Shown in pieces: positions 51,456-63,690 of a stretch of DNA of 64,000 bases. Source of the stretch: Micropterix aruncella (taxonomy: Eukaryota > Arthropoda > Insecta > Lepidoptera > Micropterigidae); the NCBI GenBank assembly GCA_944548615.1, contig CALYMY010000050.1, positions 62,001 to 126,000 of the forward strand. Reading direction: 5' to 3'. The notes below the pieces were generated by a model. The model searched no databases. It was not told the DNA's origin and saw nothing but the letters and a program-made list of their open reading frames with translations. The stretch's first letter is position 1. Every line of letters begins with the position of its first letter. Position numbers and translations under genes: made by a program.

Positions 51456-52898
51456 AGGAGTTCCCTCGTCGGGAGCCAACCCTGGGTGCAGCAGCCATGT
51501 CATGGTGGAACTTAGTAATTGCCATCATAATGGAATGCCTATACCAAATTTCACGTCTCTACGGTTGACCGTTGAGGAGTTCCCTCGTCGGGAGCCAACC
51601 CTGGGTGCAGCAGCCATGTCATGGTGGAACTTAGTAATTGCCATCATAATGGAATGCCTATACCAAATTTCACGTCTCTACGGTTGACCGTTGAGGAGTT
51701 CCCTCGTCGGGAGCCAACCCTGGGTGCAGCAGCGATGTCATGGTGGAACTTAGAAATTGCCGTCATAATGGAATGCCTATACCAAATTTCACGTCTCTAC
51801 GGTTGACCGTTGAGGAGTTCCCTCGTCGGGAGCCAACCCTGGGTGCAGCAGCCATGTCATGGTGGAACTTAGTAATTGCCATCATAATGGAATGCCTATA
51901 CCAAATTTCACGTCTCTACGGTTGACCGTTGAGGAGTTCCCTCGTCGGGAGCCAACCCTGGGTGCAGCAGCCATGTCATGGTGGAACTTAGTAATTGCCA
52001 TCATAATGGAATGCCTATACCAAATTTCACGTCTCTACGGTTGACCGTTGAGGAGTTCCCTCGTCGGGAGCCAACCCTGGGTGCAGCAGCCATGTCATGG
52101 TGGAACTTAGTAATTGCCATCATAATGGAATGCCTATACCAAATTTCACGTCTCTACGGTTGACCGTTGAGGAGTTCCCTCGTCGGGAGCCAACCCTGGG
52201 TGCAGCAGCCATGTCATGGTGGAACTTAGTAATTGCCATCATAATGGAATGCCTATACCAAATTTCACGTCTCTACGGTTGACCGTTGAGGAGTTCCCTC
52301 GTCGGGAGCCAACCCTGGGTGCAGCAGCGATGTCATGGTGGAACTTAGAAATTGCCGTCATAATGGAATGCCTATACCAAATTTCACGTCTCTACGGTTG
52401 ACCGTTGAGGAGTTCCCTCGTCGGGAGCCAACCCTGGGTGCAGCAGCCATGTCATGGTGGAACTTAGTAATTGCCATCATAATGGAATGCCTATACCAAA
52501 TTTCACGTCTCTACGGTTGACCGTTGAGGAGTTCCCTCGTCGGGAGCCAACCCTGGGTGCAGCAGCCATGTCATGGTGGAACTTAGTAATTGCCATCATA
52601 ATGGAATGCCTATACCAAATTTCACGTCTCTACGGTTGACCGTTGAGGAGTTCCCTCGTCGGGAGCCAACCCTGGGTGCAGCAGCCATGTCATGGTGGAA
52701 CTTAGTAATTGCCATCATAATGGAATGCCTATACCAAATTTCACGTCTCTACGGTTGACCGTTGAGAAGTTCCCTCGTCGGGAGCCAACCCTGGGTGCAG
52801 CAGCCATGTCATGGTGGAACTTAGTAATTGCCATCATAATGGAATGCCTATACCAAATTTCACGTCTCTACGGTTGACCGTTGAGGAGTTCCCTCGTC
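51456..52898. repeat. 119-bp satellite array, unit 14 (12 copies)
   Basis: B monomers at 51694 and 52289; last monomer (52765) with G3A. Confidence 0.96.
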
Positions 52899-53620
52899 CT
52901 TGTCACGTACCTCTTTCCGTAGGTTGTTTACTCCTTTTAATTCGTTTAACGCCTCGCGGGCAATATCTCTGGCTCTTTCCGGTATTTCTTCGAAATTCCG
53001 AAACGGCACTTCTATTTCTGTGGTCTCCATATTGTCTCTTCTCGTTGATCAAAGGCACTGAAAATGAAAATGAAAAAGCACAGATTAAATAGTATTGAAA
53101 AGTAATTAAAGAAGAAGAAGAAGACGAGATAAAAAGCAGAAGCAATGAAATGAAAAGCGTTCTAAAACCCTATCTTTTGACACCTCGCTTGTGTGTATAT
53201 GATAAAATAAAGAATATAATATTTAATTTATTAAACGAAGCCGCGGGAAAAATACTAAAACTCCCTTGGCTCGGATCGCTACTATTGAAAACAAACATCG
53301 TAAAATCGATAAATAAACTTTCGCAAGTATGACGAGGGCTGAAGTTACCATAGAAACAGAAATCGTTAAATCGATAAATATTCTATTGCGAGTCGGGCCA
53401 CCGCCTGAGCTCGTTACTATGGAAACAAAACCGTTAAATCGATAAATCAATATACCTATACAGATATTAAATCGTCTATAATTCCGTTAATATTACTCAG
53501 ATTTGAAAATTAAAAGAAGCGTTAGATGCGCAAAGCAAAACTCTATTAGATAATAATAAACAGGGAGGACTATTGATGCCTTTTAGCGCAATAGCCCTCA
53601 AACGTCGGAAGCCAATTTAT
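52899..53620. repeat. Unit 14 spacer (722 bp)
   Basis: Canonical; exon-like fragment 52860-53030 (minus) intact. No gene seen. Confidence 0.92.
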
Positions 53621-55485
53621 TTCGAAAAATGTGATTTTTTCATAACAATTTCTATGTTCAAAATGAAAGTTTATATAAAAAAATTCAAAATGTCAAAATT
53701 TCGAAAATGCCATTTCGTAGAGATTTCAAAGGCCTTCGTTCTGTCCGAACACCGTAACGCGTTAGGTTTACTCTATCTCGATTTATTTCGAAAAATGTGA
53801 TTTTTTCATAATAATTTCCAAGTTCAAAATGAAAGTTTATATAAAAATTTTCAAAATATCAAAATTTCAAAAATGCCATTTTGTAGAGCTTAAGCGGGGT
53901 GTCGATCTCGCCAAAGACCGCAACGCGGTAGGTTTACTCTATCTCGATTTATTTCGAAAAATGTGATTTTTTCATAACAATTTCTATGTTCAAAATGAAA
54001 GTTTATATAAAATTTTTCAAAATGTCAAAATTTCGAAAATGCCATTTTGTAGAGATTACCAAGGTCGTCGTTCTGTCCGAACGCCGTAACGCTATAGGTT
54101 TACTCTATCACGATCTTTTTCGAAAAATGTGATTTTTTCATAACAATTTCTATGTTTAAAATGAAATTTTATATAAAATTTTTCAAAATGTCAAAATTTC
54201 GAAAATGCCATTTTGTAGAGATTACCAAGGCCGTCGTTCTGTCCGAACGCCGTAACGCTATAGGTTTACTCTATCACGATCTTTTTCGAAAAATGTGATT
54301 TTTTCATAATAATTTCTATGTTTAAAATGAAATTTTATATAAAATTTTTCAAAATGTCAAAATTTCAAAAATGCCATTTTGTAGAGCTTAAGCGGGGTGT
54401 CGATCTAGCCAAAGACCGCAACGCGGTAGGTTTACTCTATCACGGTCTTTTTCGAAAAATGTCATTTATTCATAACAATTTCTATGTTCAAAATGAAAGT
54501 TTATATAAAAAATTTCAAAATGTCAAAATTTCGAAAATGCCATTTCGTAGAGATTACCAAGGCCGTGGTTCTGTCCGAACGCCGTAACGCTATAGGTTTA
54601 CTCTATCACGATCTTTTTCGAAAAATGTGATTTTTTCATTATAATTTCTATGTTTAAAATGAAATTTTATATAAAATTTTTCAAAATGTCAAAATTTCAA
54701 AAATGCCATTTTGTAGAGCTTAAGCGGGGTGTCGATCTCGCCAAAGACCGCAACGCGGTAGGTTTACTCTATCTCGATTTATTTCGAAAAATGTGATTTT
54801 TTCATAACAATTTCTATGTTCAAAATGAAAGTTTATATAAAAAATTTCAAAATGTCAAAATTTCGAAAATGCCATTTTGTAGAGATTACCAAGGCCGTCG
54901 TTCTGTCCGAACGCCGTAACCCTATAGGTTTACTCTATCACGATCTTTTTCGAAAAATGTGATTTTTTCATAACAATTTCTATGTTTAAAATGAAATTTT
55001 ATATAAAATTTTTCAAAATGTCAAAATTTCGAAAATGCCATTTTGTAGAGATTACCAAGGCCGTCGTTCTGTCCGAACGCCGTAACCCTATAGGTTTACT
55101 CTATCACGATCTTTTTCGAAAAATATGATTTTTTCATAATAATTTCTATGTTTAAAATGAAATTTTATATAGAATTTTTCAAAAAGTCAAAATTTCAAAA
55201 ATGCCATTTTGTAGAGCTTAAGCGGGGTGTCGATCTCGCCAAAGACCGCAATGCGGTAGGTTTACTCTATCTCGTTCTTTTGTGAAAAATGTGATTTTTT
55301 CATAACAATTTCTATGTTCAAAATGAAAGTTTATATAAAAAATTTCAAAATGTCAAAATTTCGAAAATGCCATTTCGTAGAGATTTCAAAGGCCTTCGTT
55401 ATGCCCAAACACCGTAACGCGTTTTATTTACTCTATCACGGTCTTTTTCGAAAAATGACATTTATTCATAACAATTTCTATGTTC
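53621..55485. repeat. 166-bp satellite array, unit 14 (11 copies + 39 bp)
   Basis: Canonical order. Two private substitutions in monomer 10, at 55172 (A to G) and 55252 (C to T); the latter weakens the ACCGC/GCGGT dyad. Confidence 0.95.
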
Positions 55486-56928
55486 AGGAGTTCCCTCGTC
55501 GGGAGCCAACCCTGGGTGCAGCAGCCATGTCATGGTGGAACTTAGTAATTGCCATCATAATGGAATGCCTATACCAAATTTCACGTCTCTACGGTTGACC
55601 GTTGAGGAGTTCCCTCGTCGGGAGCCAACCCTGGGTGCAGCAGCCATGTCATGGTGGAACTTAGTAATTGCCATCATAATGGAATGCCTATACCAAATTT
55701 CACGTCTCTACGGTTGACCGTTGAGGAGTTCCCTCGTCGGGAGCCAACCCTGGGTGCAGCAGCGATGTCATGGTGGAACTTAGAAATTGCCGTCATAATG
55801 GAATGCCTATACCAAATTTCACGTCTCTACGGTTGACCGTTGAGGAGTTCCCTCGTCGGGAGCCAACCCTGGGTGCAGCAGCCATGTCATGGTGGAACTT
55901 AGTAATTGCCATCATAATGGAATGCCTATACCAAATTTCACGTCTCTACGGTTGACCGTTGAGGAGTTCCCTCGTCGGGAGCCAACCCTGGGTGCAGCAG
56001 CCATGTCATGGTGGAACTTAGTAATTGCCATCATAATGGAATGCCTATACCAAATTTCACGTCTCTACGGTTGACCGTTGAGGAGTTCCCTCGTCGGGAG
56101 CCAACCCTGGGTGCAGCAGCCATGTCATGGTGGAACTTAGTAATTGCCATCATAATGGAATGCCTATACCAAATTTCACGTCTCTACGGTTGACCGTTGA
56201 GGAGTTCCCTCGTCGGGAGCCAACCCTGGGTGCAGCAGCCATGTCATGGTGGAACTTAGTAATTGCCATCATAATGGAATGCCTATACCAAATTTCACGT
56301 CTCTACGGTTGACCGTTGAGGAGTTCCCTCGTCGGGAGCCAACCCTGGGTGCAGCAGCGATGTCATGGTGGAACTTAGAAATTGCCGTCATAATGGAATG
56401 CCTATACCAAATTTCACGTCTCTACGGTTGACCGTTGAGGAGTTCCCTCGTCGGGAGCCAACCCTGGGTGCAGCAGCCATGTCATGGTGGAACTTAGTAA
56501 TTGCCATCATAATGGAATGCCTATACCAAATTTCACGTCTCTACGGTTGACCGTTGAGGAGTTCCCTCGTCGGGAGCCAACCCTGGGTGCAGCAGCCATG
56601 TCATGGTGGAACTTAGTAATTGCCATCATAATGGAATGCCTATACCAAATTTCACGTCTCTACGGTTGACCGTTGAGGAGTTCCCTCGTCGGGAGCCAAC
56701 CCTGGGTGCAGCAGCCATGTCATGGTGGAACTTAGTAATTGCCATCATAATGGAATGCCTATACCAAATTTCACGTCTCTACGGTTGACCGTTGAGAAGT
56801 TCCCTCGTCGGGAGCCAACCCTGGGTGCAGCAGCCATGTCATGGTGGAACTTAGTAATTGCCATCATAATGGAATGCCTATACCAAATTTCACGTCTCTA
56901 CGGTTGACCGTTGAGGAGTTCCCTCGTC
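55486..56928. repeat. 119-bp satellite array, unit 15 (12 copies)
   Basis: B monomers at 55724 and 56319; last monomer (56795) with G3A. Confidence 0.96.
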
Positions 56929-57516
56929 CTTGTCACGTACCTCTTTCCGTAGGTTGTTTACTCCTTTTAATTCGTTTAACGCCTCGCGGGCAATATCTCT
57001 GGCTCTTTCCGGTATTTCTTCGAAATTCCGAAACGGCACTTCTATTTCTGTGGTCTCCATATTGTCTCTTCTCGTTGATCAAAGGCACTGAAAATGAAAA
57101 TGAAAAAGCACAGATTAAATAGTATTGAAAAGTAATTAAAGAAGAAGAAGAAGACGAGATAAAAAGCAGAAGCAATGAAATGAAAAGCGTTCTAAAACCC
57201 TATCTTTTGACACCTCGCTTGTGTGTATATGATAAAATAAAGAATATAATATTTAATTTATTAAACGAAGCCGCGGGAAAAATACTAAAACTCCCTTGGC
57301 TCGGATCGCTACTATTGAAAACAAACATCGTAAAATCGATAAATAAACTTTCGCAAGTATGACGAGGGCTGAAGTTACCATAGAAACAGAAATCGTTAAA
57401 TCGATAAATATTCTATTGCGAGTCGGGCCACCGCCTGAGCTCGTTACTATGGAAACAAAACCGTTAAATCGATAAATCAATATACCTATACAGATATTAA
57501 ATCGTCTATAATTCCG

Positions 57517-57520
57517 TTAA
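57517..57520. repeat. Left target-site duplication TTAA
   Basis: TTAA directly before the element, duplicated at 57828-57831. The empty site reads CCGTTAATATTAC in the other units (for example near 53501). Confidence 0.85.
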
Positions 57521-57524
57521 CCCC

Positions 57525-57552
57525 TTGAGTATGATACGACCAAATCTGGTTC
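57525..57552 (+). repeat. MITE subterminal direct repeat, copy 1
   Basis: A 28-bp motif starting TTGAGTATGATACGACC, repeated at 57568-57595 with one mismatch (A here, G in copy 2). The copies are 43 bp apart at the left end only, making the element asymmetric. Confidence 0.85.
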
Positions 57553-57567
57553 TGAAACAATTATCCG

Positions 57568-57595
57568 TTGAGTATGATACGACCAGATCTGGTTC
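57568..57595 (+). repeat. MITE subterminal direct repeat, copy 2
   Basis: Second 28-bp copy. It contains the perfect 12-bp palindrome ACCAGATCTGGT at 57582-57593; copy 1 has ACCAAATCTGGT. It may be a transposase-binding site, which is inference. Confidence 0.85.
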
Positions 57596-57827
57596 CGCGT
57601 TTTTTTTCACTTCTTTGACGTTCTCATATTTATTCATAATTATCTAATTGTTTTACAAAATGATATTTCAATATTCTATATTCGAAATTTCAATGCAATC
57701 ATTGTGCAGTTGTTCTTTTTATGATTGGTGTAGTAGCTTCGTAGTTATAGTACTTTAAGGTCGATGTCGCCGAAAATCCTGCAAAAGAGACAGATGCATC
57801 CATGAAAATACCCATTTACTCCAAGGG

Positions 57828-57831
57828 TTAA
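57828..57831. repeat. Right target-site duplication TTAA
   Basis: Second copy of the TTAA target directly after the element; the spacer resumes here with ATATTACTCAG. Confidence 0.85.
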
Positions 57832-57961
57832 TATTACTCAGATTTGAAAATTAAAAGAAGCGTTAGATGCGCAAAGCAAAACTCTATTAGATAATAATAA
57901 ACAGGGAGGACTATTGATGCCTTTTAGCGCAATAGCCCTCAAACGTCGGAAGCCAATTTAT

Positions 57962-59660
57962 TTCGAAAAATGTGATTTTTTCATAACAATTTCTATGTTC
58001 AAAATGAAAGTTTATATAAAAAAATTCAAAATGTCAAAATTTCGAAAATGCCATTTCGTAGAGATTTCAAAGGCCTTCGTTCTGTCCGAACACCGTAACG
58101 CGTTAGGTTTACTCTATCTCGATTTATTTCGAAAAATGTGATTTTTTCATAATAATTTCCAAGTTCAAAATGAAAGTTTATATAAAAATTTTCAAAATAT
58201 CAAAATTTCAAAAATGCCATTTTGTAGAGCTTAAGCGGGGTGTCGATCTCGCCAAAGACCGCAACGCGGTAGGTTTACTCTATCTCGATTTATTTCGAAA
58301 AATGTGATTTTTTCATAACAATTTCTATGTTCAAAATGAAAGTTTATATAAAATTTTTCAAAATGTCAAAATTTCGAAAATGCCATTTTGTAGAGATTAC
58401 CAAGGCCGTCGTTCTGTCCGAACGCCGTAACGCTATAGGTTTACTCTATCACGATCTTTTTCGAAAAATGTGATTTTTTCATAATAATTTCTATGTTTAA
58501 AATGAAATTTTATATAAAATTTTTCAAAATGTCAAAATTTCAAAAATGCCATTTTGTAGAGCTTAAGCGGGGTGTCGATCTAGCCAAAGACCGCAACGCG
58601 GTAGGTTTACTCTATCACGGTCTTTTTCGAAAAATGTCATTTATTCATAACAATTTCTATGTTCAAAATGAAAGTTTATATAAAAAATTTCAAAATGTCA
58701 AAATTTCGAAAATGCCATTTCGTAGAGATTACCAAGGCCGTGGTTCTGTCCGAACGCCGTAACGCTATAGGTTTACTCTATCACGATCTTTTTCGAAAAA
58801 TGTGATTTTTTCATTATAATTTCTATGTTTAAAATGAAATTTTATATAAAATTTTTCAAAATGTCAAAATTTCAAAAATGCCATTTTGTAGAGCTTAAGC
58901 GGGGTGTCGATCTCGCCAAAGACCGCAACGCGGTAGGTTTACTCTATCTCGATTTATTTCGAAAAATGTGATTTTTTCATAACAATTTCTATGTTCAAAA
59001 TGAAAGTTTATATAAAAAATTTCAAAATGTCAAAATTTCGAAAATGCCATTTTGTAGAGATTACCAAGGCCGTCGTTCTGTCCGAACGCCGTAACCCTAT
59101 AGGTTTACTCTATCACGATCTTTTTCGAAAAATGTGATTTTTTCATAACAATTTCTATGTTTAAAATGAAATTTTATATAAAATTTTTCAAAATGTCAAA
59201 ATTTCGAAAATGCCATTTTGTAGAGATTACCAAGGTCGTCGTTCTGTCCGAACGCCGTAACCCTATAGGTTTACTCTATCACGATCTTTTTCGAAAAATA
59301 TGATTTTTTCATAATAATTTCTATGTTTAAAATGAAATTTTATATAAAATTTTTCAAAAAGTCAAAATTTCAAAAATGCCATTTTGTAGAGCTTAAGCGG
59401 GGTGTCGATCTCGCCAAAGACCGCAACGCGGTAGGTTTACTCTATCTCGTTCTTTTGTGAAAAATGTGATTTTTTCATAACAATTTCTATGTTCAAAATG
59501 AAAGTTTATATAAAAAATTTCAAAATGTCAAAATTTCGAAAATGCCATTTCGTAGAGATTTCAAAGGCCTTCGTTATGCCCAAACACCGTAACGCGTTTT
59601 ATTTACTCTATCACGGTCTTTTTCGAAAAATGACATTTATTCATAACAATTTCTATGTTC
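57962..59660. repeat. 166-bp satellite array, unit 15, contracted (10 copies + 39 bp)
   Basis: One monomer fewer than usual. The third monomer (from 58294) is a hybrid: left part like reference monomer 3 (G at 58342), right part like monomer 4 (GGCCG, C at 58406), so the junction lies between them. Monomer 9's counterpart carries C to T at 59236. Confidence 0.95.
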
Positions 59661-61103
59661 AGGAGTTCCCTCGTCGGGAGCCAACCCTGGGTGCAGCAGC
59701 CATGTCATGGTGGAACTTAGTAATTGCCATCATAATGGAATGCCTATACCAAATTTCACGTCTCTACGGTTGACCGTTGAGGAGTTCCCTCGTCGGGAGC
59801 CAACCCTGGGTGCAGCAGCCATGTCATGGTGGAACTTAGTAATTGCCATCATAATGGAATGCCTATACCAAATTTCACGTCTCTACGGTTGACCGTTGAG
59901 GAGTTCCCTCGTCGGGAGCCAACCCTGGGTGCAGCAGCGATGTCATGGTGGAACTTAGAAATTGCCGTCATAATGGAATGCCTATACCAAATTTCACGTC
60001 TCTACGGTTGACCGTTGAGGAGTTCCCTCGTCGGGAGCCAACCCTGGGTGCAGCAGCCATGTCATGGTGGAACTTAGTAATTGCCATCATAATGGAATGC
60101 CTATACCAAATTTCACGTCTCTACGGTTGACCGTTGAGGAGTTCCCTCGTCGGGAGCCAACCCTGGGTGCAGCAGCCATGTCATGGTGGAACTTAGTAAT
60201 TGCCATCATAATGGAATGCCTATACCAAATTTCACGTCTCTACGGTTGACCGTTGAGGAGTTCCCTCGTCGGGAGCCAACCCTGGGTGCAGCAGCCATGT
60301 CATGGTGGAACTTAGTAATTGCCATCATAATGGAATGCCTATACCAAATTTCACGTCTCTACGGTTGACCGTTGAGGAGTTCCCTCGTCGGGAGCCAACC
60401 CTGGGTGCAGCAGCCATGTCATGGTGGAACTTAGTAATTGCCATCATAATGGAATGCCTATACCAAATTTCACGTCTCTACGGTTGACCGTTGAGGAGTT
60501 CCCTCGTCGGGAGCCAACCCTGGGTGCAGCAGCGATGTCATGGTGGAACTTAGAAATTGCCGTCATAATGGAATGCCTATACCAAATTTCACGTCTCTAC
60601 GGTTGACCGTTGAGGAGTTCCCTCGTCGGGAGCCAACCCTGGGTGCAGCAGCCATGTCATGGTGGAACTTAGTAATTGCCATCATAATGGAATGCCTATA
60701 CCAAATTTCACGTCTCTACGGTTGACCGTTGAGGAGTTCCCTCGTCGGGAGCCAACCCTGGGTGCAGCAGCCATGTCATGGTGGAACTTAGTAATTGCCA
60801 TCATAATGGAATGCCTATACCAAATTTCACGTCTCTACGGTTGACCGTTGAGGAGTTCCCTCGTCGGGAGCCAACCCTGGGTGCAGCAGCCATGTCATGG
60901 TGGAACTTAGTAATTGCCATCATAATGGAATGCCTATACCAAATTTCACGTCTCTACGGTTGACCGTTGAGAAGTTCCCTCGTCGGGAGCCAACCCTGGG
61001 TGCAGCAGCCATGTCATGGTGGAACTTAGTAATTGCCATCATAATGGAATGCCTATACCAAATTTCACGTCTCTACGGTTGACCGTTGAGGAGTTCCCTC
61101 GTC
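59661..61103. repeat. 119-bp satellite array, unit 16 (12 copies)
   Basis: B monomers at 59899 and 60494; last monomer (60970) with G3A. Confidence 0.96.
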
Positions 61104-61825
61104 CTTGTCACGTACCTCTTTCCGTAGGTTGTTTACTCCTTTTAATTCGTTTAACGCCTCGCGGGCAATATCTCTGGCTCTTTCCGGTATTTCTTCGAAA
61201 TTCCGAAACGGCACTTCTATTTCTGTGGTCTCCATATTGTCTCTTCTCGTTGATCAAAGGCACTGAAAATGAAAATGAAAAAGCACAGATTAAATAGTAT
61301 TGAAAAGTAATTAAAGAAGAAGAAGAAGACGAGATAAAAAGCAGAAGCAATGAAATGAAAAGCGTTCTAAAACCCTATCTTTTGACACCTCGCTTGTGTG
61401 TATATGATAAAATAAAGAATATAATATTTAATTTATTAAACGAAGCCGCGGGAAAAATACTAAAACTCCCTTGGCTCGGATCGCTACTATTGAAAACAAA
61501 CATCGTAAAATCGATAAATAAACTTTCGCAAGTATGACGAGGGCTGAAGTTACCATAGAAACAGAAATCGTTAAATCGATAAATATTCTATTGCGAGTCG
61601 GGCCACCGCCTGAGCTCGTTACTATGGAAACAAAACCGTTAAATCGATAAATCAATATACCTATACAGATATTAAATCGTCTATAATTCCGTTAATATTA
61701 CTCAGATTTGAAAATTAAAAGAAGCGTTAGATGCGCAAAGCAAAACTCTATTAGATAATAATAAACAGGGAGGACTATTGATGCCTTTTAGCGCAATAGC
61801 CCTCAAACGTCGGAAGCCAATTTAT
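61104..61825. repeat. Unit 16 spacer (722 bp)
   Basis: Canonical and without the MITE; exon-like fragment 61065-61235 (minus) intact. No gene seen. Confidence 0.92.
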
Positions 61826-63690
61826 TTCGAAAAATGTGATTTTTTCATAACAATTTCTATGTTCAAAATGAAAGTTTATATAAAAAAATTCAAAATGTCA
61901 AAATTTCGAAAATGCCATTTCGTAGAGATTTCAAAGGCCTTCGTTCTGTCCGAACACCGTAACGCGTTAGGTTTACTCTATCTCGATTTATTTCGAAAAA
62001 TGTGATTTTTTCATAATAATTTCCAAGTTCAAAATGAAAGTTTATATAAAAATTTTCAAAATATCAAAATTTCAAAAATGCCATTTTGTAGAGCTTAAGC
62101 GGGGTGTCGATCTCGCCAAAGACCGCAACGCGGTAGGTTTACTCTATCTCGATTTATTTCGAAAAATGTGATTTTTTCATAACAATTTCTATGTTCAAAA
62201 TGAAAGTTTATATAAAATTTTTCAAAATGTCAAAATTTCGAAAATGCCATTTTGTAGAGATTACCAAGGTCGTCGTTCTGTCCGAACGCCGTAACGCTAT
62301 AGGTTTACTCTATCACGATCTTTTTCGAAAAATGTGATTTTTTCATAACAATTTCTATGTTTAAAATGAAATTTTATATAAAATTTTTCAAAATGTCAAA
62401 ATTTCGAAAATGCCATTTTGTAGAGATTACCAAGGCCGTCGTTCTGTCCGAACGCCGTAACGCTATAGGTTTACTCTATCACGATCTTTTTCGAAAAATG
62501 TGATTTTTTCATAATAATTTCTATGTTTAAAATGAAATTTTATATAAAATTTTTCAAAATGTCAAAATTTCAAAAATGCCATTTTGTAGAGCTTAAGCGG
62601 GGTGTCGATCTAGCCAAAGACCGCAACGCGGTAGGTTTACTCTATCACGGTCTTTTTCGAAAAATGTCATTTATTCATAACAATTTCTATGTTCAAAATG
62701 AAAGTTTATATAAAAAATTTCAAAATGTCAAAATTTCGAAAATGCCATTTCGTAGAGATTACCAAGGCCGTGGTTCTGTCCGAACGCCGTAACGCTATAG
62801 GTTTACTCTATCACGATCTTTTACGAAAAATGTGATTTTTTCATTATAATTTCTATGTTTAAAATGAAATTTTATATAAAATTTTTCAAAATGTCAAAAT
62901 TTCAAAAATGCCATTTTGTAGAGCTTAAGCGGGGTGTCGATCTCGCCAAAGACCGCAACGCGGTAGGTTTACTCTATCTCGATTTATTTCGAAAAATGTG
63001 ATTTTTTCATAACAATTTCTATGTTCAAAATGAAAGTTTATATAAAAAATTTCAAAATGTCAAAATTTCGAAAATGCCATTTTGTAGAGATTACCAAGGC
63101 CGTCGTTCTGTCCGAACGCCGTAACCCTATAGGTTTACTCTATCACGATCTTTTTCGAAAAATGTGATTTTTTCATAACAATTTCTATGTTTAAAATGAA
63201 ATTTTATATAAAATTTTTCAAAATGTCAAAATTTCGAAAATGCCATTTTGTAGAGATTACCAAGGCCGTCGTTCTGTCCGAACGCCGTAACCCTATAGGT
63301 TTACTCTATCACGATCTTTTTCGAAAAATATGATTTTTTCATAATAATTTCTATGTTTAAAATGAAATTTTATATAAAATTTTTCAAAAAGTCAAAATTT
63401 CAAAAATGCCATTTTGTAGAGCTTAAGCGGGGTGTCGATCTCGCCAAAGACCGCAACGCGGTAGGTTTACTCTATCTCGTTCTTTTGTGAAAAATGTGAT
63501 TTTTTCATAACAATTTCTATGTTCAAAATGAAAGTTTATATAAAAAATTTCAAAATGTCAAAATTTCGAAAATGCCATTTCGTAGAGATTTCAAAGGCCT
63601 TCGTTATGCCCAAACACCGTAACGCGTTTTATTTACTCTATCACGGTCTTTTTCGAAAAATGACATTTATTCATAACAATTTCTATGTTC
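61826..63690. repeat. 166-bp satellite array, unit 16 (11 copies + 39 bp)
   Basis: Canonical order. Private T to A at 62823, which breaks the TTTTTCGAAAAA palindrome at the start of monomer 7. Confidence 0.95.

Larger units (their letters stand above)
57521..57827. mobile_element. piggyBac-like MITE (non-autonomous), 307 bp
   Basis: The element interrupts a spacer TTAA that is unbroken in the other 15 spacers. TTAA is duplicated on both sides (57517-57520 and 57828-57831), so the gain is exactly 307 + 4 = 311 bp. Ends are imperfect inverted repeats: CCCCTTGAGTATGA on the left, and CCCTTGGAGTAAA when the right end is read on the minus strand. TTAA duplication and termini starting CCC are typical of the piggyBac superfamily. 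There is no transposase frame, so it could only have moved by a transposase encoded elsewhere. The interior is AT-rich with no match to either satellite. Family membership is inference from the target site and ends. Confidence 0.83.
56929..57961. repeat. Unit 15 spacer (722 bp) interrupted by a 311-bp insertion
   Basis: Left part 56929-57520 and right part 57832-57961 match other spacers exactly when the 307-bp element and one TTAA are removed. Exon-like fragment 56890-57060 (minus) intact. Confidence 0.94.
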
